Part shown: one piece after another, positions 1-6,850 of the stretch
Layout: the number at the start of each line of letters is the position of its first letter
How positions within the stretch are numbered: the stretch's first letter is position 1
DNA from: CAZGTQ01 sp964528575
GTDB taxonomy: Bacteria; Planctomycetota; UBA1135; GCA-002686595
DNA: 17,543 bases
Direction of reading: 5' to 3'
Assembly: GCA_964528575.1 (NCBI GenBank)
Contig: CAZGTQ010000110.1
Location: forward strand, 1 to 17,543
Position numbers and translations under genes: made by a program
The notes under the pieces: generated by a model
Databases searched by the model: none
Told to the model about the DNA's origin: nothing
Seen by the model: only the letters and a program-made list of their open reading frames with translations

Positions 1-536
1 CCGGCGACGTGCTGCACGCGCTCGAGACGCCGATCGGCGAGCGCGAGACCGGCGGCGAGGTGTTCGCGCGGCTCGCCGTGCTCGGCGGTCGCGCGGCGGT
101 CGAGGCGCTGGCGCTCGTCGCCTCGGGCGAGGCGCGGTACGAGCCGCAGGACGAGGCGCGCGTGACGGCCTGCCGCAAGCTGAAGAAGAACGACGGCCGC
201 ATCGACTGGGCGCGGCCGGCGGACGAGCTCGAGCGGCTCGTGCGCGCGCTGAACCCGTGGCCGTCGGCGCGCACGACGCTCCCCGACGGCCGCGAGCTGT
301 CGGTGCACCGTGCGCAGCCGCTCGGCGACGCGGTCAGCACGGCGCCGCTCGGCGACGCGGCCGGCACGCAGCCGGGGACGATCCTCGACGCGAGCGGGCG
401 GCTCGTCGTCGCGGCCGGCGCGGGCGCGCTCGCGCTCCTCGAGGTGCAGCTCGCGGGCAAGACGACGATGGACGCGGGCGCGTTCCTGCGCGGCGCGCGG
501 CTCACCGCCGGCGAGCGGCTGGGGGTGGGCGCGTGA
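1..536 (+). CDS. fmt: Methionyl-tRNA formyltransferase, C-terminal part (5' truncated by window)
   Basis: The frame is open from the window edge (first full codon at base 3) to TGA 534-536, about 177 residues. Fmt transfers a formyl group from 10-formyl-tetrahydrofolate to Met-tRNAfMet in the cytoplasm for translation initiation. The visible part covers the end of the catalytic domain (TPIGERETGGEVFARLA) and the C-terminal OB-like tRNA-binding domain: KLKKNDGRIDW, RALNPWPSA and the closing AGAFLRG stretch are all typical of Fmt. The N-terminal formyl-folate-binding half, including the family SLLP motif, lies outside the window. The C-terminal domain carries a 9-residue duplication (PLGDAVSTA / PLGDAAGTQ). 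The stop overlaps the next start as GTGA, so translation of rsmB is probably coupled; fmt-rsmB is a common bacterial pairing. Confidence 0.93.
   Translation, partial: GDVLHALETPIGERETGGEVFARLAVLGGRAAVEALALVASGEARYEPQDEARVTACRKLKKNDGRIDWARPADELERLVRALNPWPSARTTLPDGRELSVHRAQPLGDAVSTAPLGDAAGTQPGTILDASGRLVVAAGAGALALLEVQLAGKTTMDAGAFLRGARLTAGERLGVGA
318..371 (+). repeat. 27-bp imperfect tandem duplication inside fmt
   Basis: Two adjacent 27-bp units, 318-344 and 345-371, share the 16-base start CCGCTCGGCGACGCGG and then diverge. They encode PLGDAVSTA and PLGDAAGTQ in the C-terminal domain of Fmt. The insertion stays in frame and probably lengthens a surface loop. Confidence 0.7.
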
Positions 537-1855
537 TTCGCCACGCGGCGTGGGCCTGTTTGCGCTCGGGCAGCGAGAAGCCGCTCCGCACGGTCGATCG
601 CCAGGCGCGCGAGCTCGGGCTCGACGACCGCGACCGCGCGCTCCTGCGCCGCATCGTCGGCGACGAGGTGCGCCGGCGCGGGACGTTGCGCGCGCTCGTG
701 CGCACGTTCGCGCGCGGCAAGCCGAAGCCGGACCTCGTGGCGCACCTGCACGTCGGGCTCGTCCAATTGCTCTTCCTCGACAAGGTCCCCGACCACGCGG
801 CGGTGTCGGAGACGCTGCGCGCCGTGCACGACACGCTGGGCCCGTCGAAGGTGAAGTACGCCAACGCGGTGCTGCGCGAGGTCGCGCGCGCGCGCCGCGA
901 AGGGCTTTCGGGCGATTCGCGCCGCGACCTGTTCGACCGCGATCTGCACTTCGACCGCGACGTGTTCCACGCGGCCGACGAGCACCCGCTGCTGTGGGCG
1001 GAGGACGTGCTCTCGCTGCCGGCGGCGCTGATGCGGCGGTGGACGAATCGCTACGGGCGCGAGGAGGCCGAGCGCCTCGCGCGCCTCGCGTTGGCGGAGC
1101 CGGCGCTGTCGGTGCGCGTCGTGCGCGGCGCGCGCGAGGAGCTCGCGGCGGAGCTCGACGACGCCGGCGTCCCCTCGAGCGCCGGCGTGGACCCGTCGAT
1201 CCTGTTGTGCCCGTCCGACGCGGGCGCCGCGCTGGTCGCGAGCGCCGCGTTCCGCGAGGGCCGCGTCACGGTGCAGGGCCAGACGGCGATGCGCGCGGCG
1301 CGCCTCGTCGAGCCGCGCGAGGGCGAGCTCCTGCTCGACCTGTGCGCCGCCCCGGGCGGCAAGGCCGCGGTGCTCGCCGAGCCGGGCGCGCGCGTGCTCG
1401 CCTGCGACGTCGAGGCTCACAAGCTGACGCGCCTGCGTGGCACCCTGGAGCGCCTGCGTCCCGCCGGCCGCGTCTGGACGATCGCGTCCGACGGCGCGCG
1501 CCCCGCGACGGCGGCGCCGTTCGACGGCGTGCTCGTCGACGCCCCCTGTTCGAACACCGGCGTGCTCGCGGCGCGCCCGTCCGCGCGTTGGCGCTACGGC
1601 CCGCAGACGCAGGGCTCGCTCGCCGAGCTGCAGGAGCGCCTGCTCGCGTCCGCTGCGGCGCTCGTCCGCCCCGGCGGCCGCCTCGTGTGGTCGACGTGCA
1701 GCCTCGAGCCCGAGGAGAACGAGCGCCGCGTGCGCGCGTTCGTCGAGGAGCGCGCGGAGTGGTCGATCGAGCAGGAGCAAGCCGCGCTGCCGTCGGCGCC
1801 GCCCGGTCCGGTCGACGGCGGCTACGCGTGCCGCCTGCGCCGCGCGGGCGGGTGA
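533..1855 (+). CDS. rsmB: 16S rRNA (cytosine-C5)-methyltransferase RsmB/Sun family
   Basis: 440 residues, close to the family norm. RsmB uses S-adenosylmethionine to make m5C967 of 16S rRNA. Residues 1-125 look like the NusB-type RNA-binding domain (LGPSKVKYANAVLREVAR at its end). The SAM-dependent domain follows with motif I LDLCAAPGGK at 268-277, the acidic ribose-binding D292, motif IV DAPCS at 336-340 (C339) and motif VI STCSLEPEENE with C389. The two cysteines are the release and catalytic pair expected of m5C RNA methyltransferases. The GTG start at 533 overlaps the fmt stop (GTGA) and is preceded by a G-rich stretch; the homologous N-terminus begins here, so longer in-frame extensions inside fmt are unlikely. 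The related RsmF is less likely because of the N-terminal NusB-like domain and the fmt neighbour. Confidence 0.93.
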   Translation: MIRHAAWACLRSGSEKPLRTVDRQARELGLDDRDRALLRRIVGDEVRRRGTLRALVRTFARGKPKPDLVAHLHVGLVQLLFLDKVPDHAAVSETLRAVHDTLGPSKVKYANAVLREVARARREGLSGDSRRDLFDRDLHFDRDVFHAADEHPLLWAEDVLSLPAALMRRWTNRYGREEAERLARLALAEPALSVRVVRGAREELAAELDDAGVPSSAGVDPSILLCPSDAGAALVASAAFREGRVTVQGQTAMRAARLVEPREGELLLDLCAAPGGKAAVLAEPGARVLACDVEAHKLTRLRGTLERLRPAGRVWTIASDGARPATAAPFDGVLVDAPCSNTGVLAARPSARWRYGPQTQGSLAELQERLLASAAALVRPGGRLVWSTCSLEPEENERRVRAFVEERAEWSIEQEQAALPSAPPGPVDGGYACRLRRAGG

Positions 1856-1908
1856 CCGGCGGCGACGCGGCGGCAACGCGGCGCGTAGCGGCGCCGGCGC
1901 CTCCTGGT

Positions 1909-1966
1909 CCACCGCCTCCCCCACCCGCCCGACAGGGGCAAGACCGAGCCGGGGGCCCGGCGGTGG
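1909..1966 (+). other. Inverted repeat downstream of rsmB (possible terminator or leader hairpin)
   Basis: CCACCGCC at 1909-1916 is matched by its exact complement GGCGGTGG at 1959-1966. The loop holds a second palindrome, GCCGGG-GG-CCCGGC, at 1948-1961. The stems are perfect, but there is no T-tract. In DNA this GC-rich, such repeats also arise by chance. The rest of the 1856-2058 spacer shows no other recognisable signal. Confidence 0.3.
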
Positions 1967-2058
1967 CATCGTTCGTGGCGTCCGATTTGCCCGCCGGCCG
2001 GCCCTCGGTCATGCTGTTGCGTTCCGCCGCCCGCTCCGAATCCGATCGTTCGAGCTCC

Positions 2059-2616
2059 ATGGCCTATCCCCGACAACGTCCCGCCGGTCCGCCGCCGCGT
2101 CCGCTCGTGCCGATGCAGGCGATCGTCTCCCTGGGCATCGTGCTGCTCGCCGGCGGCATCTTCTTCGTGCTCGCGAACATCAACGCGCCGAAGGAGGAGT
2201 CGAAGGCGGCCGTCGAGGACAAGCCGTCGCCGTTCGAGGGCCTGCCGCCCGAGGTGTTCGACGACAAGCCGCGCAGCGTCGGCTCGGGTGCTCCGCAGTA
2301 CGCGAAGGCGGCGACCGTGCCCGCGGCGCTCGCCGACCATGCCGACTGGGACGAGGCGCACCGGATCGTCGCCGAGGCCCAGGCGCTCGAAGAGCAGTGG
2401 CACCAGGCGCAGCGGGACGGCGACACCGCGGCGATGCAGGAGCACGGACGGGCGGCCCGCGCGCGCTACGAGGACGCGGTCGAGCTGATGGCCGGGTGGG
2501 TCGATCGCTTCCTCGAGGATCCGGGCGAGGCGGATCCCGAGGTCCAACGCTTCCTGTTCGAGACCGGGAAGTGGCGCAAGAAGATGATGGAGCACCGCAA
2601 GCTGTTCAGCGGCTGA
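2059..2616 (+). CDS. Small single-pass membrane protein of unknown function
   Basis: 185 residues; I recognise no family. The N-terminus is Pro/Arg-rich and cytoplasm-like, followed by one clear membrane helix at about 21-40 (AIVSLGIVLLAGGIFFVLAN). An acidic, Pro-rich linker follows, then a helical, charged C-terminal half (about 95-185) with heptad-like stretches around EAHRIVAEAQALEEQWHQAQ. This looks like a bitopic protein whose helical domain lies outside the cytoplasm. I chose ATG 2059 because the protein then starts just before the helix. ATG 2011 in the same frame would add 16 residues and cannot be excluded; neither has a strong ribosome binding site. The gene ends 10 bp before the dehydrogenase gene, suggesting co-transcription. 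Confidence 0.72.
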   Translation: MAYPRQRPAGPPPRPLVPMQAIVSLGIVLLAGGIFFVLANINAPKEESKAAVEDKPSPFEGLPPEVFDDKPRSVGSGAPQYAKAATVPAALADHADWDEAHRIVAEAQALEEQWHQAQRDGDTAAMQEHGRAARARYEDAVELMAGWVDRFLEDPGEADPEVQRFLFETGKWRKKMMEHRKLFSG

Positions 2617-2626
2617 GCGGCCGAGC

Positions 2627-3430
2627 ATGGCGCAACCCCGCTGCGCGCTCGTCACCGGTGCGTCCTCCGGCATCGGAGAGGCGGTCGCGCGGCTGCTCGC
2701 GCACGAGGGCTACCGCGTCGCGCTGCTCGCGCGGCGCGCGGACGCGCTCGAGGCCGTGCGCTCCTCGCTGCCGGCGGGTGAGCACGCGGGCCACGTCGCG
2801 CTCGCGGCCGACCTGTGCGATCCGGCGAGCATCCGCGCGGCCTGCGAGCGGGTCGGACGCGAGCTGGGCACGGTCGACCTGCTCGTCAACAACGCCGGGA
2901 TGGGCTACCGCGCGCGCGTCTGCGAGCTCGACGACGCGCTGCTGCGCCAGGTGATCGACACGAACGTCACCGGGCTGCTCGTCATGTGCCGCGAGGCGCT
3001 GCCGCTCCTGCGGCGCGGCACCAAGCCCGTGGTCGTCAACGTCTCGTCGGTCGTCGGCCGCCGCGGGATCCCGGGTCAGTCGGCCTACTCGGCGACCAAG
3101 GCCGCGGTCTGCTCGATCGGCGAGGCGCTGCGCGTCGAGTGGGCCGAGCACGGGATCGCGGTCTGCACGCTCTGCCCCGCCCTGACGACGACCGGGTTCT
3201 TCGACGCCCAGCCGAACCCCGCCGGGCTGCCCGCGCCCGATCTCTCGCGCTCGGCGAGCGCTGCGGACGTCGCACGCGCGGTGCTCGCGCTCGACCGCAC
3301 GCCGCGCCCCGAGGTCTCGCTGCGCTGGAAGTGGCGCCTGCTCGGCATGATCTCGCCGTTCGCGCCGCGCCTCGCCGACCGCATGCTCGTCAAGCGTCTC
3401 GGCGGCGGCTGGCAGGCGCCCCGCTTCTGA
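2627..3430 (+). CDS. Short-chain dehydrogenase/reductase (SDR) family oxidoreductase
   Basis: 267 residues, a classical SDR. The Rossmann nucleotide-binding motif TGASSGIG is at 10-17, NNAG at 88-91, the structural Asn at N113 (DTNVTG), the catalytic serine in VNVSS at about 140-141, and YSATK gives Y154 and K158. R36/R37 after the second beta-strand (LLARR) suggest a preference for NADP(H), which is inference. The substrate cannot be read from sequence. The C-terminal tail after about 235 (RWKWRLLGMISPFAPR) is hydrophobic and basic and may touch the membrane, as in SDRs acting on lipids. It lies 10 bp after the membrane protein gene and 5 bp before the isomerase-like gene, so the three are probably one transcript. 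Confidence 0.9.
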   Translation: MAQPRCALVTGASSGIGEAVARLLAHEGYRVALLARRADALEAVRSSLPAGEHAGHVALAADLCDPASIRAACERVGRELGTVDLLVNNAGMGYRARVCELDDALLRQVIDTNVTGLLVMCREALPLLRRGTKPVVVNVSSVVGRRGIPGQSAYSATKAAVCSIGEALRVEWAEHGIAVCTLCPALTTTGFFDAQPNPAGLPAPDLSRSASAADVARAVLALDRTPRPEVSLRWKWRLLGMISPFAPRLADRMLVKRLGGGWQAPRF

Positions 3431-3435
3431 CGTCG

Positions 3436-4290
3436 ATGTTCCGGCTCGGCTACAACACGAACGGGCTCGCGCACCACCGCGTCGTCGACGCGCTGCGCCT
3501 GCTCGCTGAGCTCGGCTACGAGGGCATCGCGATCACGCCCGACGTCGGCCAGCTCGATCCGTACCACCTCGACCGCACCGCGGTCGCCGACGCGCGCGAC
3601 TGGGCGCGCGATCTGGGGCTGTCGGTCGCGATCGAGACGGGCGCGCGCTACCTGCTCGACGCGCGCCGCAAGCACTTCCCGACGCTGCTCGAGGACGGCG
3701 CGGACGAGCGCGGCCGCCGCGTCGACTTCCTGCGTCGCTGCATCGACCTCGCCGTCGAGCTCGACGCGGGCGTCGTGTCGCTGTGGGCCGGCGTTGCGCC
3801 CACGGGCGTCGCCGGCGAGGAGCCGTGGGATCGGCTGTGCGACGGCGTGCGGCGCGTGCTCGCCCACGCGCGCGAGAGCGGCGTCGTGATCGGCTTCGAG
3901 CCCGAGCCCGGGATGTTCGTCGAGCGACCGGCGGGTTACTTCGAGCTGTGCGAGCGGCTGGGCGCGGACGGGGACGAGCTCGGCCTGTGCCTCGACGTCG
4001 GCCACCTGCTCTGCACCGGCGATCTTCCGGTCGGCGACGTGATCGCGCGCTGCGCCGACCGCCTCGTCCAGGTGCACCTCGACGACGTCGCGCAGGGCGT
4101 GCACGAGCACCTGATGTTCGGGAACGGTGATCTCGACCTGCGAGAGGCGCTAAATGCGCTCCTGGAAGCGGGTTACGACGGCATGGCGGCCGTGGAGCTC
4201 TCCCGCGACAGCCATCGGGGCGCGGAGGCCGCAGAAGTGGCCCTGCGGCACCTGCGCGAGGCCTTCACGAAGCGTTCCGAGCCGGCGTAG
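3436..4290 (+). CDS. Sugar phosphate isomerase/epimerase-like TIM-barrel protein (AP endonuclease 2 fold)
   Basis: 284 residues, matching the xylose isomerase-like TIM-barrel superfamily (IolE/EboE/hydroxypyruvate isomerase type). The likely metal ligands of this fold are present in order: E155 in GFEPEPG, D187 and H190 in CLDVGH, H214 in VQVHLDD and E254 in VELSRD. The N-terminal strand FRLGYNTNG and the first-helix repeat LLAELGYEGIAI are typical of the family. It should be a cytoplasmic, divalent-metal-dependent enzyme acting on a sugar or polyol, but the substrate is not predictable. It starts 5 bp after the SDR stop. An SDR beside an isomerase fits carbohydrate or cyclitol modification; this is inference. 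Confidence 0.85.
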   Translation: MFRLGYNTNGLAHHRVVDALRLLAELGYEGIAITPDVGQLDPYHLDRTAVADARDWARDLGLSVAIETGARYLLDARRKHFPTLLEDGADERGRRVDFLRRCIDLAVELDAGVVSLWAGVAPTGVAGEEPWDRLCDGVRRVLAHARESGVVIGFEPEPGMFVERPAGYFELCERLGADGDELGLCLDVGHLLCTGDLPVGDVIARCADRLVQVHLDDVAQGVHEHLMFGNGDLDLREALNALLEAGYDGMAAVELSRDSHRGAEAAEVALRHLREAFTKRSEPA

Positions 4291-4435
4291 CCCTTTGCTG
4301 CTGCTCTTCGCGCGCCTTTGAGCGTTGCTTGATTCGTCGCACGCCCCACCGACAATCGAGCGGCCGCTCGGGACCGGCCCGGGCCACGTCCGACTTCCGC
4401 CACGATCCAATCCGATGCGGAACACACCCGAAGGC

Positions 4436-4669
4436 ATGCGGCTCTGTCCCACGCGCGCCGATGCGGCGCCCGTGCTCTTCGCGCACGTCATCGGCCGATC
4501 GACGTGCCAAGACCGCCAACGCGGGCACTACCACAAGTGCTACTCGTGCCTGCACAACAACGTGCAGCCCGCGCCTGTCCCGCCGGCGCCGCGCCTCCCG
4601 GGGCGCGAGGTCGAGAGCACCCCACACGAGCTCGTGGACGCCGAGCGCGTCCAATTGCGCGCGGTCTGA
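4436..4669 (+). CDS. Probable small cysteine/histidine-rich protein, unknown function
   Basis: 77 codons ending at TGA 4667-4669. I do not recognise a family. About 69 of 77 codons end in G or C, and the central stretch (CQDRQRGHYHKCYSCLHNN) is almost wholly GC3, which supports real coding. C24, C35 and C38 with flanking histidines (GHYHKCYSC) could bind zinc, with C4 as a possible fourth ligand. The C-terminal half is Pro-rich and then acidic. The start is uncertain: ATG 4436 follows GAAGG at very short distance, ATG 4415 is in frame upstream, and the stretch before 4415 looks non-coding. It lies alone between the isomerase gene and the ATPase gene. It could be spurious. Confidence 0.45.
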   Translation: MRLCPTRADAAPVLFAHVIGRSTCQDRQRGHYHKCYSCLHNNVQPAPVPPAPRLPGREVESTPHELVDAERVQLRAV

Positions 4670-4698
4670 GCTCGTCGCGGTCCCGCGGTCGCGCGGGC

Positions 4699-4704
4699 TA
4701 CGCT
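4699..4704 (+). promoter_or_regulatory. Possible -10 box (TACGCT) for a leaderless ATPase transcript
   Basis: TACGCT lies exactly 8 nt upstream of ATG 4713, and there is no Shine-Dalgarno sequence before that start. A -10 at this distance would place transcription initiation at or within 1-2 nt of the start codon. The same geometry is seen before mnmH and the LeuA-family gene. No convincing -35 is visible. Confidence 0.35.
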
Positions 4705-4712
4705 GGGCCGCG

Positions 4713-5462
4713 ATGCCCCGCCATCTCGAGCGCATCGACTGGGCGCCGAACCGTCACCGGCCGCCGGACACGGAGCGCTGGCCGTTCACGATCCCGGCGG
4801 TGGCGCAGCTCGTCGCCGACGGTGGGCTCGAGATCCCGCCGGGCGTCACGTTCCTCGTCGGCGAGAACGGGAGCGGCAAGAGCACGCTCGTCGAGGCGCT
4901 CGCCGCCGCCTATCCCCGTGCAGGCTTCGCGACCAAGTTCGTCAACGTCGTCGGGCCGGAGCCGAGCGTCGAGGATTCGCCGCTGCGCTGGCACCTGCGT
5001 GCGCGCGTGCACCCCCAGGCGTCGCCCGCGGGCTTCTTCCTGCGCGCGGAGCGGATGCACGCGTTCCTCGGGGAGGTCGACGAGGATCCGGTGCAAGCGC
5101 GCGCCTGGGGCGGCGGCGGCGTGCAGCGGCGCTCTCACGGCGAGTCGTTCCTCGCGGTCCTCGCGCACCGCTTCGAGGACGTCGGCGTCTACTTCCTCGA
5201 CGAGCCCGAGTCGGCGCTCTCGTTCCGCTCGTGCCTCGCGCTCGTCTCGTTGCTCGACACGATGCGCAGCGAAGGCAGCCAGGTGATCGTCGCGACGCAC
5301 TCGCCGCTGCTCGTGGCGCTGCCGGGAGCGACGTGGCTCGAGGTCGGAGAGCACGGCCTGCGTCGCGTGGGCTCGTACGACGATCTCGCGCTCGTGCACG
5401 ACTGGCGGCACTTCCTGAGCGAGCCGGAGCGGTTCCTGCGGCACCTGCTCGACGACGCGTGA
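4713..5462 (+). CDS. Stand-alone ABC-type AAA ATPase (predicted ATPase of the SHGES-signature group)
   Basis: 249 residues with a complete ABC ATPase core: Walker A GENGSGKST at 50-58, signature-like SHGES at 141-145 in place of LSGGQ, Walker B VYFLDEPESAL from 159, and a switch histidine H196 in ATHSPLL. There is no membrane segment, no coiled-coil arm and no partner permease nearby. It therefore resembles the soluble predicted ATPases (COG3910-like) and not a transporter subunit or SMC/RecF protein. Function is unknown; such proteins have been linked to overcoming lysogenization defect (OLD)-like or repair ATPases only by fold. The start at 4713 gives the family-like N-terminus and follows the possible -10 box. 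The gene converges with the LeuA-family gene, with a 45-bp gap holding no obvious terminator. Confidence 0.85.
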   Translation: MPRHLERIDWAPNRHRPPDTERWPFTIPAVAQLVADGGLEIPPGVTFLVGENGSGKSTLVEALAAAYPRAGFATKFVNVVGPEPSVEDSPLRWHLRARVHPQASPAGFFLRAERMHAFLGEVDEDPVQARAWGGGGVQRRSHGESFLAVLAHRFEDVGVYFLDEPESALSFRSCLALVSLLDTMRSEGSQVIVATHSPLLVALPGATWLEVGEHGLRRVGSYDDLALVHDWRHFLSEPERFLRHLLDDA

Positions 5463-5507
5463 GCGGGCGGGCCGAGCTCGAAGTCGCGCTGCCGGCTCGC
5501 CGTGGTC

Positions 5508-6719
5508 TCAGCCGTTCGCGGCCGCGAGGACCTCGTCGTCGGTGAGCAGGCGCGGCGTCTCCTTGGCGAGCTCGAGGACGCGCCGGATGCGCTCGTCGGT
5601 CGGCTCGACGCCGTGGCGCTCGAGGACCCAGCTCACGTTCGAGCGGCCGCTCATCGGGCCGACCCTGATCTTCTGCTCGAGGCCGAACTCGTCCGCCGGA
5701 ACGCCCGAGTAGACGCGGTTCGCGAGCCAGGTGTCCTGCTTCTTGAACGCCTTGATCACGGCCGAGGCGTGCACGCCGGTGCCGGTCTCGAACGCGTCCG
5801 GGCCGAAGACGGGGTAGTTGTGCGGGATCGCGATGCCGATCGCCTCGGCCGCGAGCGCGCAGTAGTCGGCGAGCATCGAGAGGTCGCTGTCGATCACGCC
5901 GTCGAGCTTGAGGTTGACGAGGAGCAGGTCCATCTCGGTGTTGCCCGCCCGCTCGCCGACGCCCAGCGCCGTCCCGTGGATGCGCGTGGCGCCCGCCTCG
6001 ATCGCGGCCAACGCGTTGACGAGCCCCAGCCCGCGGTCGCGGTGGCCGTGCCAATCGACGCCGACGTCCGCGCCCAGCTCGTCGACGATCGACCGGACGA
6101 AGGCGACGAGCTTGCGCGTGCCGTCGGGCGTCGCGTGCCCGCACGTGTCGCACACGCAGATGCGCTTCGCGCCGGCCTCGATCGCAACCGTGTAGAGCGC
6201 GCGCACGTCGTCCGGCGCCGCGCGGGTCGTGTCCTCGGTCACGAACATCGACGGCAGGCCCTCGCGCGTGCAGAACTCGATCGCCTCGCGCGAGAGGCGC
6301 AGCATCTCGTCGAACTGCCAGTCCTCCGCGTAACGGCGGATCGGGCTCGAGCCGATGAACGCGCAGACCTCGACCGGCGCACCGACCTCCTGGACGAGGT
6401 CGACGACCGGCGCGATGTCGGCGACGAGCGTGCGGCACGCGACGTTGGGCGTGATGCGCAGCTCTTTCATCTCGCGGCACAGCGTCCGGATGTGCTCGCG
6501 CGCGCGCGCGCCCGCGCCGGGCAGGCCCACGTCCGCCGTGTCGATGCCGAGCTCGTCCATGAGGTGCACGAGGCGGACCTTGTCGTCGAGCTCGGGGTCG
6601 CGGGCGGACGGGCTCTGGAGCCCGTCGCGCAGGGTCTCGTCGTCGAACTGGATGCGCGCGCCGTTCGAGCGCGGCTCGTTCCAGTCGTGGATCAGCTTGC
6701 TTCGGTCGACGGCCGTCAT
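5508..6719 (-). CDS. LeuA-family acyltransferase (2-isopropylmalate/homocitrate/citramalate synthase-like), lacking the regulatory domain
   Basis: 403 residues on the minus strand. The HMGL-like TIM barrel carries DDETLRDGLQ at 26-35 (R31, D32), which binds the 2-oxoacid and metal, then HGHRDRGLG with H224 and H226, and GVGERAGNTE at 253-262. The family's subdomain features follow: TGTGVHASAVIKA (about 313-325) and GPMSGRSNV (354-362). Such enzymes condense acetyl-CoA with a 2-oxoacid. True LeuA is usually over 500 residues with a C-terminal leucine-binding domain; here the protein ends soon after the second subdomain. It may be an unregulated isopropylmalate, citramalate or homocitrate synthase, or a catabolic relative, and the substrate is not resolvable. 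It has no leu or lys neighbours. The start is supported by a -10-like box just upstream. Confidence 0.85.
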   Translation of the reverse strand: MTAVDRSKLIHDWNEPRSNGARIQFDDETLRDGLQSPSARDPELDDKVRLVHLMDELGIDTADVGLPGAGARAREHIRTLCREMKELRITPNVACRTLVADIAPVVDLVQEVGAPVEVCAFIGSSPIRRYAEDWQFDEMLRLSREAIEFCTREGLPSMFVTEDTTRAAPDDVRALYTVAIEAGAKRICVCDTCGHATPDGTRKLVAFVRSIVDELGADVGVDWHGHRDRGLGLVNALAAIEAGATRIHGTALGVGERAGNTEMDLLLVNLKLDGVIDSDLSMLADYCALAAEAIGIAIPHNYPVFGPDAFETGTGVHASAVIKAFKKQDTWLANRVYSGVPADEFGLEQKIRVGPMSGRSNVSWVLERHGVEPTDERIRRVLELAKETPRLLTDDEVLAAANG

Positions 6720-6728
6720 CGCGAGGGC

Positions 6729-6734
6729 ATTGTA
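6729..6734 (-). promoter_or_regulatory. Possible -10 box (TACAAT on minus strand) for the LeuA-family gene
   Basis: The reverse complement of 6729-6734 is TACAAT, 9 nt upstream of the ATG whose first base is 6719. It closely matches the sigma-70 consensus. The short distance implies a leaderless or almost leaderless mRNA, and no Shine-Dalgarno is visible. A -35 at the usual spacing is weak. Confidence 0.42.
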
Positions 6735-6760
6735 GTCGGGGCCCGTGGCCGAGACACCCC

Positions 6761-6785
6761 GGCGCCTTTCCGCGAGGAAATCGCC
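6761..6785. other. Stem-loop between the divergent LeuA-family gene and mgtE
   Basis: TTTCC-GCGA-GGAAA at 6767-6780 forms a 5-bp stem closed by a GNRA-type GCGA loop. It is extended by an outer GGCG/CGCC pairing (6761-6764 with 6782-6785) across a small internal loop. AT-rich stem bases are unusual in this GC-rich setting. It could be a DNA operator for either divergent gene or an RNA element; its place upstream of the mgtE -10 candidate favours an operator. Confidence 0.35.
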
Positions 6786-6808
6786 GCAGGACCGCCACCG
6801 GGCCCCGC

Positions 6809-6835
6809 TATTCTTCGCAGCCCGACCCGCTCGGG
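6809..6835 (+). promoter_or_regulatory. mgtE: mgtE promoter -10 candidate and leader hairpin
   Basis: TATTCT at 6809-6814 is a plausible -10 box. Initiation near 6821 would give a leader of about 30 nt that begins with the hairpin CCCGA-CCCGC-TCGGG (6821-6835) followed by TTT. The leader ends in AGCAGG directly before ATG 6851. The leader is far too short for an M-box magnesium riboswitch. No good -35 is seen. Confidence 0.3.
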
Positions 6836-6850
6836 TTTCACGAGAGCAGG

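Noticed and set aside
4325..4435. N-terminal extension of the small cysteine-rich ORF
   Set aside because: Codon third positions before 4415 are mixed and the translation is featureless, so the shorter start was preferred.
4713..5462. ABC transporter ATP-binding subunit or defence-type OLD/SMC ATPase
   Set aside because: There is no permease, nuclease or coiled-coil domain in the protein or beside it. The SHGES signature and size fit a stand-alone predicted ATPase.
6720..6850. M-box (magnesium) riboswitch upstream of mgtE
   Set aside because: The spacer is 131 bp and the likely leader about 30 nt, too short for an M-box, and its conserved core was not seen.
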